Shown here: positions 11,079-21,207 of the stretch, in pieces
Layout of the letters: the number at the start of each line of letters is the position of its first letter
Position numbering within the stretch: the stretch's first letter is position 1
DNA from: Rhodocollybia butyracea
Taxonomy: Eukaryota > Basidiomycota > Agaricomycetes > Agaricales > Omphalotaceae
Length of the DNA stretch: 64,000 nt
Direction of reading: 5' to 3'
Assembly: GCA_015501585.1 (NCBI GenBank)
Contig: JADNRY010000186.1
Location: 62,001 to 126,000 of the forward strand
Program-made: the position numbers and the translations under genes
The notes under the pieces: model-generated
The model's database searches: none
Told to the model about the DNA's origin: nothing
What the model saw: only the letters and a program-made list of their open reading frames with translations

Positions 11079-14000
11079 ATGTCGAACTATTTGACAAACC
11101 AAAACCGCGACACTAGTCGCTACAATCTCCGAAGTGGCCCTGATCGATACCAGAGACGGGAACTTACCACTGTTCGAGATGATGATCAGACTGTTGAACA
11201 CAGACTGAGTCCCCGAGTGGGAGATGAATCTGCCTCGAGCTCTGAGGGAGATGGCGCTGCTGCTTTGAAACGCAGTCAGCAGAACTCTGTTGAGGATGTT
11301 AACCACAACCTCATTGATGACGAGGGGAACCCAAACGAATGGGTGACCGTCCGATATGGCTCTCGTCGAAGGGCAATTAGTCTAGACAGCTGTGGAAATA
11401 ATATTAGTAAATTTCCTTCGCGCCCTGTGATAGATTTGAAACGCGTTAGTAGACAGGGTCGGGCCAAGAAACCCGCACCATTGTCAGTTGCTCAAGGAGT
11501 TATTCGGGAAGCCGAGAGTAGGCATCCTCAATCTCACCGTATCGGCCTTCATAGACGTATGGACGCCATTGAGCAGAACACTGCTGCCGACATCCGGAGC
11601 AGTGAGGAATCGGTTTCCCCAGTGAAAAAACTCTTCATTCACAAGGGACCTGACCCGAGTAATTTTGAAGTGGCGGACATCTCTGATGATGGCCACAACC
11701 TCGATGTTTACAAGGCTTTCCGTGACATTCCGAAAGGAGAAAACGAGCCTGGAATAAATAAAATCAGGCCAAAGAAAGTAAAGAAACGGCTGAAACACCG
11801 CGCCGGCTCAGAAGCCTTGACGGATTTAGTTGAAGCTCACATAAGAAATATTGTCGAGCACAGGCCGAGAAAGCCATCTAATAAATATTCGGTTCCGAAT
11901 ATTGAGCGTGTTGTGCGCCCTAACGAGCTTCTAGCTCCAACAAATCAGTTATCAAAATTACTGACTCTGGCCAAGGGCAAAAGGCAAGCCGGGAAGCAAA
12001 AGAACAAGGGTCGAGGCTATCCTTCCGACTCCTCTTCTGACTCTTCCAGCTCTGATTTGAGCTCTTCGTCAACGTCAGATTCAGATTCCGACACTTCGAG
12101 TTCGGACAGCACCGATTCGGGATATAGACGCCGTGACAAGCGCCGGCGGAAACATCACAAGAGAAAGAGCAGGATGTTGCTCAAGCCCGATCCCCCCGAG
12201 TTATATGATGGCTCTGTGGAAATTCGAGCGTTCATTAAGTTTGTGACTGAAGGAACGGCATATGTACGTGATGGGCGTGTCCCTAAAAATCGCCGTGTAA
12301 TGAAATTGTCGAAGTACCTAACGGGAAAGGCATATCAGTTTTATTTGACTATGATTGCAGACTCTCCGTTTGACTGGAGATTGAACGAATTCTTTACTGG
12401 ATTGTACAACTATTGTTTTCCAGTGACGTACCGCATGGATCAACGTCGTAAACTCAAACGAGCTTCCCAGGATGATAAGTCGGTTCGAGACTTTCTTGCT
12501 GAATTGAATGACCTATTTGACACTGTTGGCATTCTCAATGAACGAGAGAGGGTCCACAAACTGTGGTCAAGCCTAAATGGAGATATTCAAAAAGGGCTCT
12601 GGAGGCAAAAGCTGAACCCAGAAATTTCAACCTACAGAGACGTTGCCATAGCCGCAGAACTCGTTGAAATTATTGAACATGCCTTGGACAGTAGTGATTA
12701 CTCGACGGAGCAGGAAAATGGCCCATCCGAGTCTAACTCAGAACGTGATGACTCCCGCCAAAATTGGCATTCTAAGAATGAATCCTCGTGTGGTGATTCC
12801 GAGTCTAACTCAGAACCCAAGGACTCCCACCAACGTCGGCATTTCGAGAGTGAATCCTCGCACAGTGATTCCGGATCTGAAGGCAATAGCTTCGGCTCAA
12901 ATCAGTCTGTTGCCGAGGAAGCTTTGAATGGATTTTCGAGTAGTGGGTTCGAGTCTGAAGGCAACGACTCTGGACATTACCAGTACTCTGACGGTGAATT
13001 CAGTGGCAATGAATCAAGTCAGCACGAACACGAGAACAGATCAGATAGTTCTGCTCACCAACAGAACTCCATACATGGACATTACAAGAATGGACCGGAA
13101 TTGCATGGGAGACGCTCTATACGTCGAAATCAGCGACGTAAGCTTTCAGAAAAAGAAAGAAATGAATACCTTGCGACTGGTCGGTGTTTCCGATGCGGCG
13201 AGTATGGACATATAAGCCGCCACTGCCCCGATAGGCAACCAGTGCGCCGTAATATTTATACCTCTTCTGACATTGAAGATGGAGATCAAATTTCCGAACT
13301 TGACTTTGGGATGGTGAGTTTTGGCCTCCCCAGTTTAGATACAGATTTTGAAGTGAACAGCCGACCTCCGGCGAATCGTCGTAGAGACTCACATCTTTGC
13401 CCGAACTTTGTCAGTAGGGGCCAACATAGTGAATGCCTATCGATGGGAGAGTCTGGATGTCCCACTCGGTTCACGAAAATGAAATCTGCACACCGGTGCG
13501 AGTTTAGCATTGCAAATGTTGCGAGTACCAAGAAGACTCGCCGAAAGAAGAAGAAAAATTCCATTTTGCACGATTCCCGTGAAAAACGAAAGGAGGGCGG
13601 GAGTACAGATATTACTCTACCCTGTCCAGATGCTCGAACACAAACATTACGAGTAACTGAAATGATGAATGGAGGGCGGGTCCATCCTCGACCTAGGAAA
13701 ATTGAAAGACTAACGAAAAAACGTGATAAATTCATTTCTACTATTCAGATTCCTCTCCCCTGGCTTCAACAATCCCGAAACGGCAAGATCCTCATTTCTT
13801 CTCCCATCGGACACACACATTTCATATCCCTTCCCGACGTTCATGCTTGCATTAAATTCGACCGCATTCTACGAAGAAAGAATGTCGACTTACGCTCGGT
13901 TGATATCCCTGCAATCTACCCATTCTTTGCTGAGCAAGTCAATCACGACCCATTTATTCGACCCCACGGACTTGCCACCTTTGATCTCAACACTGGAGAA

Positions 14001-14471
14001 GTATTTGCAGGGACGCGAATCATCGATTGGCAGCGCTTTGAGCGCATCGTGCATAGAAATGGATTGAAGGGAAAATCGAGAAAGGAAAGGAAGAGAGGGC
14101 GGAAGGGACAGAAGGATAGGCACCAGAAGATTGGTTTGAAGTGCCATAGAGCTTCCGGCGGTCCTCAAATTCTTTCACCAGCATCCGGCGTTGCCCCGAC
14201 TGGTTTGACCGGAGGTCATCCCGCTGATACCTCACCAACTCGCAAAAATCCACACTCCCCTCACTCATGCCTCAATGCCTCGCTGAACATCTCTTGTTGC
14301 CGCTCTACTGCGCCGGCTACACATATTCTTCCTCTGAATCCCCTTCCCGATGCACTGAAACCCGAAACGCAGTCCAGTGACTGTTTAGAAACTGATTTTA
14401 CGCGTTCTGTTGATGATAGTCAGTACCATCATGGGAAAAGAAACTCACGCCGACGATATTCCGTGGTGTGA
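11079..14471 (+). CDS. Gag polyprotein of the gag-only gypsy element (1,130 aa)
   Basis: The start at 11079 was chosen because ACCATGTCG is a good fungal context and lies beyond the 5' LTR; the open frame itself begins earlier, inside the LTR. Order: disordered N-terminus; Ser/Asp-rich low-complexity tract (about 12025-12120) and a basic RRRDKRRRKHHKRK stretch; a retroviral-type capsid region (LKPDPPELYDGSVEIRAFI .. LNGDIQKGLW); a long Ser/Glu/His-rich segment; a CCHC zinc knuckle CFRCGEYGHISRHC (about 13186-13227); then, after a basic linker, a domain (LPWLQQSRNGKILISSP .. FAEQVNHDPFIRP..ATFDLNTGEVFAG). That last domain otherwise sits behind the chromodomain in the element at 1-2039. It packages element RNA. 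Intact, with no frame breaks. Confidence 0.9.
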   Translation: MSNYLTNQNRDTSRYNLRSGPDRYQRRELTTVRDDDQTVEHRLSPRVGDESASSSEGDGAAALKRSQQNSVEDVNHNLIDDEGNPNEWVTVRYGSRRRAISLDSCGNNISKFPSRPVIDLKRVSRQGRAKKPAPLSVAQGVIREAESRHPQSHRIGLHRRMDAIEQNTAADIRSSEESVSPVKKLFIHKGPDPSNFEVADISDDGHNLDVYKAFRDIPKGENEPGINKIRPKKVKKRLKHRAGSEALTDLVEAHIRNIVEHRPRKPSNKYSVPNIERVVRPNELLAPTNQLSKLLTLAKGKRQAGKQKNKGRGYPSDSSSDSSSSDLSSSSTSDSDSDTSSSDSTDSGYRRRDKRRRKHHKRKSRMLLKPDPPELYDGSVEIRAFIKFVTEGTAYVRDGRVPKNRRVMKLSKYLTGKAYQFYLTMIADSPFDWRLNEFFTGLYNYCFPVTYRMDQRRKLKRASQDDKSVRDFLAELNDLFDTVGILNERERVHKLWSSLNGDIQKGLWRQKLNPEISTYRDVAIAAELVEIIEHALDSSDYSTEQENGPSESNSERDDSRQNWHSKNESSCGDSESNSEPKDSHQRRHFESESSHSDSGSEGNSFGSNQSVAEEALNGFSSSGFESEGNDSGHYQYSDGEFSGNESSQHEHENRSDSSAHQQNSIHGHYKNGPELHGRRSIRRNQRRKLSEKERNEYLATGRCFRCGEYGHISRHCPDRQPVRRNIYTSSDIEDGDQISELDFGMVSFGLPSLDTDFEVNSRPPANRRRDSHLCPNFVSRGQHSECLSMGESGCPTRFTKMKSAHRCEFSIANVASTKKTRRKKKKNSILHDSREKRKEGGSTDITLPCPDARTQTLRVTEMMNGGRVHPRPRKIERLTKKRDKFISTIQIPLPWLQQSRNGKILISSPIGHTHFISLPDVHACIKFDRILRRKNVDLRSVDIPAIYPFFAEQVNHDPFIRPHGLATFDLNTGEVFAGTRIIDWQRFERIVHRNGLKGKSRKERKRGRKGQKDRHQKIGLKCHRASGGPQILSPASGVAPTGLTGGHPADTSPTRKNPHSPHSCLNASLNISCCRSTAPATHILPLNPLPDALKPETQSSDCLETDFTRSVDDSQYHHGKRNSRRRYSVV

Positions 14472-14525
14472 TGCGTTAGACGAAGAAGAGAGATCCTCAG
14501 TCGAGATGGATCTCTGGAGGGCGTA

Positions 14526-14817
14526 TGTAACGGAGTCGTGACTTGTTACTTTGGTCACTAACACTTTCCTTAATTGTTTTGTTTACTCATCGAACTTTAG
14601 TAGATAATTCGCTCTTTACTTACTCGTTTCGTATTTATATAATATCTACTTATAGTAATAGGTCTCAAGAAAGGTATATAAGGTAGAGTACTTTGCTGTA
14701 GGTAGATAGGTCCTGGTGAATCGAAATCCCCCCGGTTTACAACGGTTCTCTCGAGACCACCTCTTCTCTCACACTTCCCGTGTTGCGCTACGGTGACTCT
14801 GTCACTCTAGCGTTACA
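14526..14817 (+). repeat. 3' LTR of the gag-only element
   Basis: 292 bp, no difference found from 10678-10969. It is preceded by the purine tract and followed by target duplication TCTCT (14818-14822). Confidence 0.93.
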
Positions 14818-15206
14818 TCTCTCTCCAAGCATTTGAGTTTTGCGTTTCTTTTAATTTTGACGATTGCTGTAATTAATTTATAGGTCATGCTGAGGCCCAG
14901 GTTAATGTATGCGGACTCGACTACTACTAGAGCGGTTGGAGGTGGAACCACAGGAAACAGTCCTTGCCTCGGCGTGGGTGCCGCGGTGCTACTGGATGGG
15001 AATAGTGGTGCCGGTAGTGGATTGAGCTGGACCTCTCGCGTTACCACAGATATTCTAGTAATGCGTGGTAGGACGTGCATCCACGTCATAGAAGGAACTT
15101 CGATTCTGACTCCATTATTGCATTCTGGGAGGTCTGATGATTCAAAAATGACCTTTATTCCATCTTGATTGAGCTCAAAGACTTCCCGAACGAGCTTGGT
15201 CGTTTC

Positions 15207-15777
15207 CTGTATAAAATCTTTCAAGTTAACCAGCACGGACAATGGAGTGTTAGCAAAGGTACTGGGTTTCGTACTTTTATCGTACTTTTATCAATATAAT
15301 CAAGTTACTTTATTTTCACATACTTGACAGGTACTTGACAGGTACTTGATGCCATACTTCGGCAAAGTACTCGAGTACTGGATGTAATAACTGCATGTTA
15401 TACCTTATTATACCTGTCCTTTTGCATCCTCGCAATGTGTCTATTATATAAGCTGCCCACCACCAGGCAAACACCATAAATATGACCTCATCGCAATGGG
15501 TTTGCGTAACTACTTGGTGACTGCAGCTGTAATTAATTTACTGATATACAGACTCCATTGTCATACTATCATTTTATCACACATGCTTAGACCTGGAAAG
15601 TCTTGACTTAAGCTCAAGCAGAAAGTGGTCTGTTCAACCTATATAACTAGTATAAAGATATTCAAATGAGTAGAATTTGGTTTTGATATACAAGTCCGAA
15701 GGTAGATATAGAAACTGAATGCTTACCTACAAACATCCAGTAGCTCTGTAACCACAATAATATTAAGTAAGGCTTCC
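15207..15777. other. AT-rich non-coding block with gtacttgacag repeats
   Basis: It lies between the broken 5' end of copy B and the C19-like segment. Short direct repeats of gtacttgacag/gtacttgat occur at about 15320-15360, with several gtactt motifs around. It is probably the end of the transposon-like segment that follows. The 14-mer gctgtaattaattta occurs both here (about 15529) and inside copy B (about 14867). Confidence 0.4.
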
Positions 15778-18387
15778 CTATCCCACAGTGTGATGTGTTC
15801 CTCCACCACCGTTGCCTCTGCCTTTGTCTCTGCCTCTGCCTCTGCCTCGACCACTACCTCTTCTCCCTTTACTCCAACCTCCTGCTTGTCTATTGGGTGC
15901 TGTTGAGGAAAGTACTGTGACACTAGTGTCTTTATTATTCTCGATGACTTCTGCAACATCCATAAAATCCTCAAAGTCTTCAGCTACCTTAAGCTTCTTT
16001 GCTTTGCGCAGCTCCAGGACAAAATCTTGTGCATCCCATGAGTCACAACGCTGGCGTTTAACCTGTGGTTGTACACGTTGACTTCGCTGGGGATTTTTTC
16101 GCAAGTTATAATGAGGTGAGGGAGAACTAAGATCTGCATCCATGGCAACAAATTTGCGAGATTTTGGCTGCATTCTGGGTGGATGTTGAAGATTAGTGTG
16201 AGGGGCTTGTGCCAAGGGCGTGGAGTTTATTCCTCTTTCCACCCCGGTCATTGAAAACTCATCAACTGCGAGTTTTTCCTGCCATATATAGGGCAACCCG
16301 TCTGAGAGATGGGCTGTAAGAACTTGCATTCCGGGTGCAAACAATGGCAAGGTCTTGGAGGAAAATACATGTTTCATGCCATATAGCCATTTATAGCCCT
16401 CAATAACAACAGGAGGAAGGAGGGTATTCAATGACCCCTGCGATGCAGCCAAAGCACCTTCAGGGAGAGAGAGATGCCGCTGGAGATACCCATGGTGCGG
16501 ATCAGTCAACGGGTGAGCTTTCAACTCCTGAGCTGAGTATTTGCGCGCAAGATGATATATCTCATTGTCTTGAAACACAGTCTTCCCAAGATACACTCTG
16601 ATCACAACCAACTCACATAAAACTTTGATCAATGGGAGTCCAGAGAAATGACCTCCAATCAAATCCCAACAAGAGTGCCATTGAGCTCCAAACCCAAGCT
16701 TGCTGATGCTTCCTCTGCCAGACTATTATCTGCAGGCAATAAATCATACTCAAAGCAGTCATCTTTGAATGAATCCAGCACTTGTTTATTCTTACGCTGA
16801 GACCATTGTGCCCAAATATCCAAGATTGGATGTACTTGGGGAGAAGCTGATGCAATTACCTCCAGAATTCTAGGCTTTGCATCCCGCAGTGCCTCAGTTA
16901 TTTCCAGATTTTCATACCCGTGGCTATCCACTGCATTGGATGACAATTGGACTGGCCAGCAAATTGAACCAAAGTTTCCCTGAGATGTTGTTAGTACTGT
17001 TTTATATTGCCTCAAACTCTTAATAGACATACCTGCTCTATGAAAATGGCCTCTTCAAAAGCTTCCTGTACTGGACCAATACCAAGACTCACAGTCTTCT
17101 GGGAAGGAGTATCATTTACTGCATAAGAGTTTCCCTTATACCATTCCAAGGTGAATAGTAACCCTGAGGGGTCCCAGGATAGGATTCTGGCAGCATAATA
17201 TTTACAAGAAGACCTTTTCTTTGTCCTCACCATGACAAATTGTCCCAGACTAAGAAAATTGCTAAGTAACCTTCTTTCAATTAATATGTAGAACTTACAG
17301 TTTCTCAATAGTTTCTTTACAGTCAATACACGACCCACACCCATCACATGGAATTGCCTCAATGTCAATCTTTGTATTTTCCGGGCTGCCCATTGCATCA
17401 TCAGGTCCACTACTTTTTGTCCCTGCTTGAGTCTTTTCCTTATTACTATCATCTTGCTTCACAGTTCCATTATCATCTAACTCAATAACAGGCCTAATAT
17501 ATTCCTTCCATGATTCTTCTCCCTTGGCATAGTGTGCTTTAAGTCTTTCAACTTTCACACTGACCGATGCCACCTGTGAAGTGCGACGATATAGATGGAA
17601 CAATGTTTGCATAACAGGAGCATCAATTACTGATTCATCTCCAATATACCGCAAATTGCCACCTTCTAGGTCATCATAGTCGAATGTACTCATTTTTCCG
17701 TTGTGCAGCAGAAGGAGCTGTGCAGTAAAGTGATCTCTGGCCTTAGAGAAAATAACTCTGCCCACAAGCTCATAAACAACTTGGGGACCTGTTTTACTTC
17801 CAAATACACTGGGAATCTCCAAAATGTGAGACATTTCAAAAGCTACTGCCTCAAATGATGAAAGAACAGGGGGTGAGACATGCAGAAATTTTGGCCACTC
17901 TGTTCTAATCTCTCTCAGTTCACAGGTGTTTGAGACACAGGCAGAGTAAGGACATTTGGGGACCTTTTCAAGATGAACAGGTGGAAGAGCTCTTGCACTT
18001 GTTGGGCCTTGCCCATGAAACCGAGGTACAAAATACTGAAGATAGTCATTCAAGGAAATTGTCATAATCCCTTGACCTCCAGATACATATAATTGCTGTA
18101 TGTCAAAGTCATTGCACATCAAGGACTTAAGGTAATGATGTTGATGGGAAACAAATTTGTGGCTCGAATTGCACTCAAAGTGCGAAGTATATTGAACCCA
18201 GAACTGCTGAGTGACAGCTGGTATATGATCATTCTCAATTATGGCGCGATTAAGCCATGCCTGCCCACAGCCATAGTCACCAAGACGATGGAGCTCATAC
18301 CGGAATGTTATTGTGTCTCGGACAACTTTCTGAATGTCTTCCAGCATTCCTTTGGCATTTCTTGGAATTCCTGTCTCAATCCAATTC
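15778..18387 (-). pseudogene. Transposon-like segment encoding a peptidase C19 (USP)-like region and an RGG tail; N-terminus missing
   Basis: Minus-strand exons run from 18387 down to 15778. The first long block (18387-17295) contains VVYELVGRVIFSKARDHFTAQLLL and MSTFDYDDLEGGNLRYIGD. These resemble the catalytic-histidine end of ubiquitin-specific proteases (here DHFT), so the call rests on one motif region. A Cys cluster CDGCGSCIDC follows. After a GTAAGT..TTAG intron comes GQFVMVRTKK..YYAARILSWDP..EWYKGN, a Tudor/PWWP-like beta pattern. Then come ICWPVQLSSNAVDSHGYEN, a block with NNKDTSVTV, and an Arg/Gly repeat tail (GRGRGRGRDKGRG). One frame break lies near 16660. There is no start: at 18388 the sequence switches directly into family copy C. 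I believe related sequences are multicopy in mushroom genomes, but that is from memory. Whether it is a transposon gene or a captured host gene is open. Confidence 0.55.
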
Positions 18388-19053
18388 AAGGTTGGAAGTT
18401 TTTCGCAAATACTTTCTTCAAGCTTTTGAGTTTGGCATTCCTTTGGATGACGACGGAGCGGCTTTTGGATGCATAGGACATGGTGAGGGTGACGTGGGTC
18501 GGTGAAATTGGCACAGAAGATTTTGGAGGGGCAGAGCCACTGGAATCGGTTCTTGCTTCGGTGAGGATGTTGACTTTGGGGCACTCGATGGGACTGGTGG
18601 GACTGGTGGTGCTGGTAGTGGTTCCTGAGCGACCTCTTGCGTTATCACAGGGATTCTAGTGATAAGCGGCATGATATGTGTCCACGCTACGACGGGAACC
18701 TCGATGCTGACCCCGTTTTTGCACTCTGGGAGGTCAGCTGTTTCAAAGAAGACTTTTACTGCATCATTGAGTTCGAACATTTCCCGAACAAGCTTGGTTG
18801 TTTCCTGTGTGATAGTGTATAGAAATTCAAATATTCAAGGTCGTCCAATACGAGTTCTGGAGGACAAATTGAAACATACTGCGTGCGAGTCTAAAAGTGA
18901 TTTCGGAAGAGCCATTTGACGCGTTTTGTGCGTAAAGATTATACGACCTGGCAGAGTTTTATCGGGTTTATCTTTTTTAAATATTTTCTTTCCATGAGAG
19001 CGTGTCGTTGTTGACTTAATGGTGTCCTTGCAGAAAGTTCTTCGAACGGACAT
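18388..19053 (-). pseudogene. SUMO-like family copy C, 5' half only
   Basis: Exon 1 reads MSVRRTFCKDTIKS .. GRIIFTHKTRQMALPKSLLDSHA. The usual MPKDT start is altered to FCKDT, so translation would begin at the in-frame ATG at 19053. Exon 2 has MFELNDAVKVFFETADLPECKNG .. AWTHIMPLITRIPV, then a Pro-rich linker and the first strands of the SUMO-like domain (MSYASKSRSVVIQRNAKLKSLKKVFAKNFQP, about 18480-18390). There the similarity stops abruptly, an in-frame TGA follows, and the C19-like segment begins. The rest of the domain and the C-terminal module are absent. Confidence 0.85.
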
Positions 19054-19799
19054 GTGATACGGCGTCTATTCACTTTGCCACTACTAGACGCCGACGCGGA
19101 AACTCCATCTTAAGAGCTCCAATAAAGCTACATTCGAACAGGTAAAAAACTGCCGTAGCTGTATACTCTACTCATCTCCTCACTTCCATCCTGGGTATTG
19201 ATGATGGTGGAGAATTGAGAGGATGGAGAATTCGAAAGATCGGTGTCTATCATGTGACCATCGACCAGACTCCAGAGTCGATTTTTTCAAACTCCGAGCC
19301 GCGGTTTTCGGCTAGGGTGAATTGCAAGCACAGACGTTGGCGCAAAATTAATGAAGTCTTCATCAAGTATTTTGAGCTTGTAGGTGAACGGAGAGCGTTT
19401 TCTGTCGCATGACTCTTGGGGAACATCTTGTAAGTTGTAAGATGCTACTATTAAGCCGGGAACAGGGGTCTAGAGTTTGACGAAATCGAACACGAAACCC
19501 TTGCCATTAGTAGGCCTTTATATGCGAACGTGTATTCGAGTCGCAAAAATCACTTCTAGCTATCAGTTTGAACTATTCATCCAACTCGGGGCAATTGAAT
19601 GTTGCCGCTGTTAGTTATATATGCATTGTTGAGACTCTAATCTCGATTTGTACCTCTTCGTCATGGGGTATCCCTCCTTTACGCTTTTACGGAGACGTAT
19701 GATTACCGTATCCTTTCAGCTCCCACAGATGTACCTTCTCTACGAGCTCAACTGAGGTGAGCTTTTCTCTTTATTCAAGTACTTTGCACTTACTTGGTA
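19054..19799. other. Spacer with a 20-bp remnant of a lost family 3' end
   Basis: No gene. The bases tcatctcctcacttccatcc at 19171-19190 are identical to the stop and last codons (..GMEVRR, stop) of intact copies. They are probably what is left of the C-terminal module of copy D, whose coding sequence now ends at 19800. The sequence aataaagctacattcgaacagg at about 19122 matches the spacer motif found upstream of other copies. Confidence 0.6.
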
Positions 19800-20562
19800 C
19801 TAAACCCCCCCACCGCGTACTTGCTCTTCAAGAACATCGATAACGTCTCCATCTTTCATGTTTAACTCGGCTGGAGTCCTAGAGATAGGAAGTCGAGAAC
19901 CTCTATAGTAGAACCACAAGCGTCGCAAATCACCATGCTGTTCAAACTTATGCTTCAACAGGAATTTCAAGTTTCTGAGATTTTCGTGCCTTTGGAGGTA
20001 GATGGACGCGGTTTTGGATGCGTAGGACATGGTGAGGGTGATGTGGGAGGGTGAAATGAACAAGGGGTTGAAAGGTCGTGGGGGCGGTAGAGGCACTGGA
20101 ATTGATTCTCGCCTCGGTACGGATGTTGTCTTTGTGCCACTCGAAGGGACCGTTGGTGGATCCTGGGCCTGGGCCTGGGGAGCGTCTCGTGCTACCACCG
20201 ATATTTTCGTAATGAGCGGTACGAGATGTGTCCATGCAATGGCGGGAACCTCGAGGCTGGCTCCATTTTCGCACTCGGGGAGATCAGCTGTTTCGAGGAT
20301 GATCTTTTGATCGCTACTGAGCTCGAAGAGGCCGTGAATGAGCTTCATTGCTTCCTGTATCAGTGTATAGACATTCATATTCAATATTCAAGGTCGGCAA
20401 TATTTATGAACATGGTCAACATACCGCGTGCGATTCTAAAAGTGATTTGGGTAGAGCCATTTGACGCGTTTTGTAGGTGAAGACTATGCGCCCTGTGTCT
20501 TTTTTAGAAGGCTTTTTGCCCTGAGAGCTCGTAGTTGTTTCCTTGGTGGTGTCCTTGGGCAT
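19800..20562 (-). CDS. SUMO-like family copy D, short form ending in RGGGV (230 aa)
   Basis: Exon 1 (20562-20425, MPKDTTKE .. MALPKSLLESHA) and exon 2 (20354-19800) give 46 + 184 residues in one intact frame. The N-terminal region, Pro-rich linker and complete SUMO-like domain are present: TMSYASKTASIYLQ, LWFYYRGSRLPISRTPAELNMKDGDVIDVLEEQ. Unlike long copies, the protein stops right there: VRGGGV then stop. The predicted product is a SUMO-like domain whose di-glycine lies one or two residues from the C-terminus, as in precursors of true modifiers. It probably arose by deletion of the C-terminal module (see the 3' remnant at 19171). Whether it is expressed or conjugated is unknown. An ATG further upstream (20619) is also in frame. 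Confidence 0.75.
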
Positions 20563-21207
20563 GGCGGTGAGAGCAGAGCAGAGAGAGGCGATGTTTTCCG
20601 AACGAACATGTGATGCCACGACGTTGGTCGTTTCCCTGATGAGATATTACTATGTATGTATGTGTTCGGCTATCGATAAATAGTTGAATAATTATAAATT
20701 ATAAAGAGTCCGGTGGAGAGTGTGTTGCCAGGGTGGGTGGAGAAACAAAGACGAATAGCACTGCGCCCCAAGCCAGCGAGCCAAGTTGGAGCGTGCTATC
20801 GACGCAATGTACGAGTGGAACGAGAAGATGAAAGATGTCGATGGAGCTCTAGAGAGCTACCGTTGACGCGGACGCTGGATAGGCGCCTAAGAATATCGGC
20901 GGCGCCTTCTTCTCTTATCCCAAGAGCCACTACGCCAGCTGCTTGCAAACTTACTCAGTACTACTTGTATATACTGATGCAGATTCCAATGAAGATACAT
21001 CCAAACAGGCATAAAAACCACTGTACTCTAGTTCGATTCACCTTCAACTCAACATCATACACCAACATTCTATTCCTCCACATCCAACTCACGTTCACGA
21101 CATTCAGCTTGCTCACAGTGCCTCACACCGACCTCGCGCCACTCGATATTGACATCCCTTATTCTACAGCTTCATGAGGACCAAGAACTCGACGTCGGAC
21201 TATCATC
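20563..21207 (-). pseudogene. ALG5 3'-end remnant and conserved spacer between copies D and E
   Basis: 21085-21199 aligns with the last exon of ALG5 (34080-34200): cattcagcttgctc, gacctcgcgccactcgatatt and gaactcgacgtcgga, with internal losses. It ends where the family 3' end (tcatctcctcacttcc) of copy E begins. The adjacent 20970-21020 (gatgcagattccaatgaagatacat..aggcataaaaacca) is the same spacer seen beside ALG5 at 33940. The rest of the interval shows no gene. Confidence 0.65.

Larger units (their letters stand above)
10678..14817 (+). mobile_element. Non-autonomous (gag-only) Ty3/gypsy LTR retrotransposon, recent insertion
   Basis: This 4,140 bp element has two 292 bp LTRs (10678-10969 and 14526-14817) that I find identical base for base. 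The flanking 5 bp duplications are TCTCT at 10673-10677 and 14818-14822. A purine-rich tract (ctctggagggcgta) before the 3' LTR matches the one before the 3' LTR of the first element (ending at 2103). Only one ORF (gag) is present; there is no protease, reverse transcriptase, RNase H or integrase. Identical LTRs and a perfect target duplication mean recent movement, so enzymes must have been supplied in trans, plausibly by a relative of the element at 1-2391. No primer-binding site was identified with confidence. Confidence 0.93.
9773..15206 (-). pseudogene. SUMO-like family copy B, split by a gypsy element and otherwise decayed
   Basis: The two halves are 15206-14818 (exon 2: ETTKLVREVFELNQDG, linker, start of the SUMO-like domain to KLKCLER) and 10677-9773 (rest of the SUMO-like domain, C-terminal module and last exon). 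The 10678-14817 retroelement sits between them with TCTCT on both sides. Other lesions: no exon 1 upstream of 15206; an in-frame loss of about 30 residues between IYIFP and VQPNKLEN; loss of the di-glycine (QLAGKP); and a premature TAA at 9839 after VVGLDVT, apparently from a small insertion, while the family ending (MEVMK-like, stop at 9773) survives downstream. Pieces of the SUMO-like and C-terminal regions remain clearly recognisable, so inactivation is recent for the insertion and older for the rest. Confidence 0.88.

Noticed and set aside
14867..15543. Shared 14-mer gctgtaattaattta as a target-site or recombination footprint
   Set aside because: Only 14 AT-rich bases, with no other flanking similarity to support an event.
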